Below, in pieces: positions 57,900-64,000 of a DNA stretch of 64,000 nucleotides (its first letter is position 1; each line of letters starts with the position of its first letter). The notes beneath the pieces were generated by a model, which saw only the letters and a list, made by a program, of their open reading frames with translations, searched no databases and was not told where the DNA came from. Where the stretch lies: NCBI GenBank assembly GCA_033032865.1, contig JAWHQI010000061.1:992001-1056000 (forward strand). The letters run 5' to 3'. Source of the DNA: Dactylorhiza incarnata. Its lineage: Eukaryota > Streptophyta > Magnoliopsida > Asparagales > Orchidaceae. A program made the position numbers and the translations under genes.

Positions 57900-58690
57900 C
57901 CTTACGCGCTCACAAGAGCGCCTCTTCCTTGCGCGCTCTTATTCATTGCGCGCTCACAAGCGCGCCTCTTCCTTGCGCGCTCACAAGTGGCCCGCTTCCT
58001 TGCACGCTCACAAGCGCGCCTCTTCCTAGCACGCTCACAAGCGCGCCTCTTCCTTGCGCGCTCGCAAGCACGCCACTTCCTTGCGCGCTCGCAAGCACGC
58101 CTCTTCCTTGTGCGCTCCCAAGCGCACGTCCTCCTTGCGCTCTCACAAGCGTGCCTCCTCCTTGCGCGCTCACAAGCGCGCCTCCTCCTTGCGCGCTCAC
58201 AAGCGCGCCTCCTCCTTGCGCGCTCACAAGCGCGCCTCCTCCTTGCGCGCTCACAAGCGCGCCTCCGTGCGCTCCGCTCCAAGCCCCCTCCGTGCGCTCC
58301 GCTCTAAGTGCGCCTCTTCCTTGCGCGCTCACAAGCGCGCCTCCTCCTTGCGCGCTCACAAGCGCGCCTCCTCCTTGCGCGCTCACAAGCGCGCCTCCTC
58401 CGTGTGCTCCGCTCCAAGCGCGCCTCCGTGCGCTTCGCTCCAAGCGCGCCTTCGTGCGCTCCGCTCTCAAGACCGCTCCAAGCGCACCTCCGTGCGCTCC
58501 GCTCTCAAGACCGCTCCATGCGCACCTCTGTGCGCTCCGCTCTCAAGACCGCTCCAAGCACGTCTTCGTGCGCTCCGCTCTTAAGACTGCTCCAAGCGCA
58601 CCTCCGTGCGCTCCGCTCTCAAGACCGCTCCAAGCACGCCTCCGTGCGCTTCGCTCTCAAGACCGCTCCAAGCACACCTCTGCATACGCA
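57900..58690 (+). repeat. 27-bp GC-rich tandem repeat, about 20 or more units
   Basis: Core unit GCGCGCTCACAAGCGCGCCT plus CCTCCTT, passing after 58260 into a related set (CGTGCGCTCCGCTC(C/T)AAG, then TCAAGACCGCTCCAAGC). Because 27 is divisible by three, several frames on both strands stay open (for example 57845-58804 plus, 57943-58470 minus). The longest begins at TTG. GCGCGC palindromes recur. I treat the frames as non-coding. Confidence 0.9.
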
Positions 58691-59007
58691 TCAACAAGTA
58701 CTCTGCGCACTCAAGATCATCAATCCCAACTCCTCCCGTGCAGCAGGAGGCAAGCCGCGGAAACAAAGTCCACAGAACACATCGATCCAACCTTCAAGCA
58801 GTAGTCAAAGTCTCCAGAGCGCTCAGAGCGTAGCATTCCCCTCTACAGCAGGCGGAAGATTTAGCTCCAAGAGCGGTGGTCTGTCATCCTACGAGCACCT
58901 CTCTCTCTCTCTCAATAATTGTAACGAGAGGCGGACTGTCGCCCTCGAGTTCTTCAAAAAAGCTCTGTACAACAACCTACAAACATTGGAAGTTTTGGTC
59001 GGCACAG

Positions 59008-59055
59008 GCCCGGCCGCGTGGTTTTTCACCCAGTTGACGGGTTTTCCACGTTAAA
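59008..59055 (+). other. Copia LTR U5-like hairpin segment
   Basis: GCGTGGTTTTTCACCC...GGGTTTTCCACGTTAAA resembles the conserved distal LTR segment of many plant copia elements, where CGTGG and CCACG pair around the polyadenylation region. The rest of such an LTR is not evident. Confidence 0.4.
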
Positions 59056-59404
59056 AAAATTGTCTTGTCAGCTTCCCCTTTTCTGTGACTGTTTGCACGC
59101 TCGAACGCTCCTGGGCTAAGACGGTTCAATTTAGTCTGATCTACCGGAGCTTTGAGTGAACCGCAAGAGCACGTTTTAAGTACTAAATTGTAACTCAAAG
59201 TTTGACTATAAATTCTAATGAGGTCGGTTTTCGGATACCCAAACTCAAGAATCAAGAATTGGACAGAAAGATCAATTCCAATTTTTTTTTTGAAATCAGA
59301 AATGAACCAAAACCGACCCAAATTGATCGATTCAATTCAATTCGGTTGAATTTTATATTATATATTATAAATTATATGGTTGTTATTTGATTTTGGATAC
59401 GTGC
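59056..59404. other. Unassigned DNA
   Basis: 59220-59360 has AACCGACCC and CAATTCGGTTG words like the hAT MITE at 55272, perhaps a decayed relative. Confidence 0.3.
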
Positions 59405-59590
59405 TCCAGGGGTCCACGACTGGCGGGTGCGGCGCCGAGCTGGGGGATTGTATGGAAGCGGGCGAAGCCCGCTTCTATGCCGTCGAAGGCTGCTCGGAGC
59501 ATCAAGCACGAGCGAATCCCGCCTGGATGCGGCCGAAAGCCGCCCGAGAGCATCGAGCACAGGCAAAGCCCGTGCGAAGATGCACGTGTG
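59405..59590. repeat. GC-rich degenerate repeat with serial hairpins
   Basis: Three degenerate units of about 50 bp. Each opens with a short stem (GCGGGCGAAGCCCGC; GCGAATCCCGC, degraded; GCACAGGCAAAGCCCGTGC) followed by ATGC(C/G)G...GAAGGC/GAAAGCCGCC and GAGCATC(A/G)AGCAC. It is much richer in GC than either flank. Confidence 0.65.
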
Positions 59591-60099
59591 TGTGTAACAA
59601 TCCAACTCATGTCAACATAATGCATTCAAATTGGTGGGCCTATGTGAGATCCATCAAGAACATTTATATAATGGGAACTTCAAAAAAGACAAACACACTG
59701 GAATCGAAGAATCAACATCTGGATGCCTTTTTTCCTTGTGCATTATTCTTCAATCTTGACAAAGGTTTTATTTTTCCTTTAATTTTTTGTTAATTTTTAT
59801 TGGCATAATAATTATATTACATCATTTGCCTCTCTGTTTTACTTCAGAGGTCTTATTTCTTTATTTCAATCTCATGTCATGCATTCTACGTGAATTTCAA
59901 TGCCCGGACTCAATAACTGCTTATAAAGACAATACCTTCAAGTAAAAGGACTGTTACATACATCTCCGTCTTTGACCTGGTTCCTAAAAAGGGCCGCATC
60001 CATCGAATTCGGAAGCGGACGCCCTAACCAAGTCATCTCATCCTCCATCACTCGCTGCCACATTTACGAGCTTGCCAAGTTGAAGCAAACAGATCCCTA

Positions 60100-61060
60100 C
60101 AACTAGTTTATAAGATCTCCATCTCCTGTGTGCGGGAGTGGTGCAGTCCAAGTCACTCCGTCTCTTCACCTTGAGGACACTCTCTACGTGCCGATCTTTT
60201 CAAGCAACTTGCTCTCTGTTACCTCTCTTTGCAGAAAACTAAATTGCTCAGAAATATTTACTTCTACTACTTGCTCTTTTCAGGTTCCTCATTCCAATGA
60301 TACGATTGCTACTGGAACTGAAAGCGGCGGCCTCTTCTTCCTGGATACTATATCTGCTCTCTCTGCATGTACCTCTCTTCTACATTGGCATTTTCGCATT
60401 GGTCATCCTCCTCCTCACCTTCTCTACCAGCTCCTACCAAACCTGCCAAAGGAAGACTCCTCTCTCAAATGTGAAGTCTGCCAACTCGACATACACCACC
60501 GCTCCTCCTATCCAGCAAAACAAGGACGTGGCTCTTCTCGTCCCTTTGATCTTATTCACTCGGACATCGGGGGTCCCTCTCCTATCAAATATGTTGGTAG
60601 GGTATGTGTGTATTTTGTTATTTTTATTGATGACTTCTCTCGATGTACCTGTGCGTATCTTTTAAAAGAATATTCTGATCTATTCTTTGTATTCGTCACA
60701 TTTCATAATGAAATTTGCACATAGTTTGGTGTGTCTATTAAAGTTCTTCATACTGATAATGCTAAAGAATATTCTAGTAAACAATTTTTAAATTTTTGTA
60801 TGCATCATGACATTATCCATCAGACCAGCTGCCTGGTACACTTCCCAACAAAATGGGGTGGTTGAACGTAAGAATCGACATCTCCTTGATGTTGCTCGTA
60901 CTCTTCTCACACAAATCGATGTACCTCGCTCATATTGGGGTAATGTCATCCTCATCTTTTGCTATCTCATCAACCATATTCCCTCTTCGTTTCTCGAAGG
61001 TCAAACCCCCATCTTCATCCTATACCCATGTGTCACACCATTTCCTTTACTCCTCTGAGA
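60100..61060 (+). pseudogene. Copia protease end and integrase remnants
   Basis: 60128-60724 reads LEDTLYVPIFSSNLLSVTSL (protease C-terminal/linker), LLHWHFRIGHPPPHLLYQLL and CEVCQLD (HHCC finger), then LIHSDIGGPSPIKYVG and VIFIDDFSRC of the integrase core, ending at TAG 60722. The next part, VLHTDNAKEYSSKQF (second catalytic aspartate), is in frame with it past the stop. A frameshift near 60830 moves to SQQNGVVERKNRHLLDVART (catalytic glutamate) and SYWGNVILIFCYLINHIPSS. The pattern is clear but the protein is not expressible. Confidence 0.75.
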
Positions 61061-61519
61061 CTTTGGCTGTACGACATTTGTCCACTCTACTTCACCTGAT
61101 CGAGATAAACTCTCCACTCGCTCAATTAAGTGCATCTTTCTTAGCTACTATCCCATTCAAAAGGGATATCGATGTTATGACCCTCTTCTCCGGAAATAGT
61201 ATGTCTCCACTGATGCCACATTCTTCGAAAATACTCCTAACTTCTCGCAAGACCCTACACCCTTATCACCTGATAATACCCTTTCTCTACCTATTGTTTC
61301 TGCACCTCCACCTGAGCTCGCTCCTCCTCCACTTACCACACCAACATCTTCCTCTCCATCTTCCGCTACCTCTTCTCCACCTTCGGGGCTGTCTCTGCCA
61401 GTTCTCAGCCCAACACTCTCTTTGTCGTCCAAATCTGATACATCTGACAGGTCGGACCTTGATCTTCCCATTGCTCTTCGCAAGGGAGTTTAAACGTGCA
61501 CTTAGCATTCCATTCATGA

Positions 61520-62969
61520 AGTTGTCTTGTATGCTCGACTTTACTCCTCTTGCGGGTATTTTGCTCTGGCTCTCTCGGCTACTATCACTCCGGCCACCTA
61601 CCAAGAAGCTCTTACCATTCCGCATTGGAAAGTTGTTATGGATGAAGAAATGAACACCTTAATAGAGAGAGGTACTTGGACATTTATCCTACCCCACCAA
61701 GGATGGGTGTGGTTGGGTGTCGGTGGGTCTTTGTGGTAAAGTTTCATCCTGATGGTACTGTGGATTGCTATAAGGCCAAACTAGTTGTCAAGGGCTTCAC
61801 TCAGACCTATGGTGTTGAAATCTTTGACATCGTCTCATCGGTTGCTCACATCAGCACAATCTGGGTTCTGTTTTTTGTCGCTATCAACAAGGATTGGCAG
61901 ATGTCTCTGTTGGATGTCAAGAATGTCTTCCTCTATAGGGATCTCCAAGAACAAGTGTATATGGAGCAACCTCCTGTGTATGTTGCTCATGGGGAATCTC
62001 AAGTTTGTAATTGCGGAAGGCTATCTATGTCCTCAAGAAAAGTCCTTAGACCTGGTTCGGCAAGTTTAGTAAAGTTGTCTCCATCACCGGCTTTGCACGA
62101 AGCTCTGCAGATTACTCTCTCGTCACACACAAAGCCTCTCATGGACTGGTTGTTCTTTATGTCTATGTTGATGACATCCTCCTTACTAGAGATGTATGCT
62201 GGAATTGATCTGACAAAGAAACATCTTCTTCATCACTTTGTCACAAAAGATATGGGACCTCCCAAATACTTTTTGGGAATTGAAATCTCACGTAAGCATA
62301 ACTCAGTGGTTCTCTCACAACGCAAGTATGCTATTAATCTCTTGAAGGAGATTGGTCTGCTTAGTGCTAAACCGGCCCGATGTCCAATGACGGTCAGTGA
62401 AGGCAAACTTTGGCAAGAGGACTCTCCACTTCTTTCAGATGTCACTGGGTATAGACGTCTAATGGACAAACTCATTTACCTCACGGTAACAAGACCATAC
62501 ATCTGTTATATTGTGGGCAAGGTTAGTCAGTTCATGCAAGCCCCAAAGGAATTTCATATACAATCAACTATAAGAATCTTAGAGTATGTGAAAAGGGTCT
62601 CCGGGAAAGGGACTACTATTTCAAGGAAATAATCATATGAAGATTGAAGCTTATTTTTATGCCAGCTATGCGGATGACAAAGAAGATTGAAAGTTTATAT
62701 CTGCTTTTTACACATTTGTAGGAGAAAATTTAGCAAGCTGGAAGAGCAAGAAACAAACGATTGTCTCCAGTTTAAATGCAGAGGTTGAGTACAAGAGCAT
62801 GACTTCAACCACTTGTGAGTTAAAATGGTTAATGACACTTATACTTGACTTAGGAGAAGTCTATGACGATCCCTTACCAATGTTCTGTGATAACAAACCA
62901 GCCATATACATATCAAGGAATCCAGTCTTTCATGAGCGGACAAAGCATATTGAAGTTGACTGTCACTTC
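61520..62969 (+). pseudogene. Copia reverse transcriptase and RNase H remnants
   Basis: RT begins with YQEALTIPHWKVVMDEEMN near 61600. After a frameshift near 61700 it continues VGCRWVFVVKFHPDGTVDCY, KAKLVVKGFTQTYGVE and MSLLDVKNVFLYRDLQEQVY. The catalytic YVDDILLT is present near 62160 but out of frame with both sides. Then come MGPPKYFLGIEI, SQRKYAINLLKEIGLL and YRRLMDKLIYLTVTRPYICY, with a stop at 62630. RNase H resumes with NLASWKSKKQTIVS, LNAEVEYKSM, FCDNKPAIYISRNPVFHE and HIEVDCHF, and is cut there by E3. Confidence 0.75.
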
Positions 62970-63650
62970 TGTTGAAACCTGCAACAGGTCTCTTGAGTTC
63001 GGACCCACTGGGGGTGTAGCCGATGCTTACTTCTCCCTCACTAGACTCTCTTGACAGTGGATGTGAGAATAAGAATAGACCTAAGGCTGAAGCGAGGAGG
63101 TCCCGCCACACACCCGGAAGATCTTAGAGAGCTTCCCCTCCCAAACCAAAGCTCAACCGGGCACCTTGGAGGGCACTAGCAGCCAACCAAAAACTAGCCT
63201 GGAGGAGAGGATTCTCTAAAATCGGATCTCCTCCAAGGTGCCCTTAAGGGTCTATTTATAGTTTTTCCTAAGCTGGTCTGCCAATAGCATGAATCCGCGT
63301 TTTAATTTTACTAATCGCACCCCAAATTGGTCTGCTAATAGCCTAACTCCGCTGTTCTGAAGGGCTATTTGCAGCCCACAAGGGGCATCATGGTCATTTC
63401 CCTCTTTGAGTACTAGGGGGCGAGTGGTCCGTGGAGGCACCACTCGCCGAGCTCCCGCCCAGCTGGGCGAATGCCCATACCTCTGGGCGAGTGGTCTGTG
63501 AGGGCACCACTCGCCGGGCTCCTTCTCGCCTGCAGCTTACCCCTGCTAACCCGGGGGCCTTTCCACCTGTCTTAGCATGGGCGAATGATCTGGCTGACCC
63601 AGGTCTCGCCAGTTGGCTTGAGGGACCCACTCGGCGAATACGGGTTGTAC
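62970..63650 (-). repeat. 3' LTR of E3, third member of the E1/E2 family (681 bp)
   Basis: Plus-strand ends are TGTTGAAACC and GGGTTGTACA. It is collinear with the E1 LTR: GGAGGTCCCGCC and CACCCGGAAG (63093-63120), TATA box at 63252, GGCGAG-rich U3 and the end TGTACAACCCGTATTCG on the sense strand. The length is close to E1 (676 bp) because it lacks the long minisatellite. The left target copy would be ACTTC (62965-62969); the right one is outside the window. Confidence 0.8.
63252..63261 (-). promoter_or_regulatory. LTR TATA box (E3)
   Basis: The minus strand reads CTATAAATAG followed by GACCCTTAAGGG, as in E1 and E2 (GACCCCCAGGGG). Confidence 0.65.
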
Positions 63651-63670
63651 ACAATCCCCGCTCTTTGCGA
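63651..63670 (-). other. Polypurine tract of E3
   Basis: The minus strand reads CTCGCAAAGAGCGGGGATTG next to the 3' LTR start TGTACAACCC, identical to 1514-1533 in E1. The 45-bp array found beside it in E1 and E2 is absent here. Confidence 0.7.
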
Positions 63671-63855
63671 GCGGTTCCAACGCTCGGAAAGAACAGTCCA
63701 ACCCTGTATTCGGTGAGTGCTTGCTGACTGGACCTCATAAGATTCTGTGGGTTCCACCGTTATCCTATATATATCTCCTCATGTCAGGCTTTTCTGGACC
63801 ATTCTCACATCTCGGCCTGGAGCTTCTTCTCTCCTTTGACCTTTCGCTGATTCCA

Positions 63856-64000
63856 ATGTCTTTCCACAAACCTTCCGCGAAACCCCTCTCACAAGAAATG
63901 ATCGAACGCTTGGCTGCGACCCAAGCTACAACCGCCCCGAACACCGTCAGGTTCGCTCCCTGGCTGACATCCAAGCGGGACCCGAGCGCCCCCTACACCT
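63856..64000 (+). CDS. Partial ORF antisense to E3, start near the 3' LTR
   Basis: An ATG at 63856 opens a frame (MSFHKPSAKPLSQEMIERLA) that stays open for 48 codons to the window edge. A TATATATAT run and a C/T-rich leader (63765-63850) lie upstream. E3 itself is transcribed from the other strand, so this would be an antisense gene beginning about 200 bp inside the 3' LTR, as reported for Tat-lineage gypsy elements. No domain is recognised. The competing minus frame (63765-63974) also lacks known motifs. Chance remains possible with only 145 bp visible. Confidence 0.35.
   Translation, partial: MSFHKPSAKPLSQEMIERLAATQATTAPNTVRFAPWLTSKRDPSAPYT

Larger units (their letters stand above)
59940..62969 (+). 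mobile_element. Degenerate Ty1/copia element cut by E3
   Basis: Protease end, integrase, RT and RNase H remnants follow in copia order, with frameshifts and stops. Gag and the 5' LTR are not recognised (59590-59940 is AT-rich and unassigned). The 3' end is lost at 62969 where the E3 LTR begins. Confidence 0.75.

Noticed and set aside
57845..58804. 319-codon plus-strand frame and several overlapping frames on both strands
   Set aside because: The 27-bp unit keeps any stop-free frame open, at least five overlapping frames exist, and the longest starts at TTG. No domain or consistent frame choice.
61175..61625. Minus-strand frames over the copia integrase/RT junction
   Set aside because: Shadows of a low-complexity proline/leucine-rich linker typical of copia between integrase and RT.

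Overview
This is nuclear DNA of a flowering plant, made almost entirely of nested transposable elements. The signs are Ty1/copia and Ty3/gypsy polyproteins (one with a chromodomain), priming sites matching plant initiator tRNA-Met and tRNA-Phe, a FAR1-type zinc-finger remnant inside a DNA transposon, a hAT-type MITE, a subtilase propeptide exon and an LRR remnant. I cannot name the species. No complete cellular gene is visible.

Layout. (1) 1-2209: 3' end of an LTR element 'E1' (32 copies of a 45-bp repeat, polypurine tract, 676-bp LTR). (2) 2210-20310: leader, priming site and giant LTR ('A') of a minus-strand Tekay/Del-like gypsy element. A is split by two solo LTRs of its own family, B (5562-11067, TSD ACAAG) and C (14218-19611, TSD CTATG). 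(3) 20311 to about 30460: a decayed copia element whose gag is split by 'E2' (20837-25935, minus strand, TSD GCCGA). E2 is a complete but protein-less relative of E1, primed by tRNA-Phe. (4) 30.5-33.6 kb: an inverted-repeat element and AT-rich DNA. (5) 33591-39925: a nearly complete chromovirus with a few lesions and a 0.94-kb insertion in gag. (6) 39.9-46.5 kb: a MITE, a copia LTR and a copia 3' end.

(7) 46662-50945: tandem LTR-like units of about 425 bp, each with a C tract and some with a TATA box, fused to a copia RT/RNase H ORF (50945-51931). That element's LTR is interrupted by a 1.97-kb TIR transposon with a FAR1/MULE N-terminal fragment (52106-54074, 8-bp TSD). (8) 55.3-56.7 kb: a hAT-type MITE, a stand-alone I9 propeptide ORF and an LRR fragment. 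(9) 57.3-59.6 kb: an LTR-like promoter between 28-bp and 27-bp arrays, then a hairpin-rich GC repeat. (10) 59.9-62.97 kb: a decayed copia element cut in RNase H by 'E3' (62970 to the window end), a third E1/E2 relative. Beside its 3' LTR an antisense reading frame opens at 63856.

The most unusual system is the E1/E2/E3 family. It combines tRNA-Phe priming, a minisatellite upstream of the TATA box, a 45-bp array next to the polypurine tract that leaves only one antisense frame open, and no visible coding capacity in the one complete copy. All boundaries come from reading the sequence by eye. Copy numbers and divergences are estimates.
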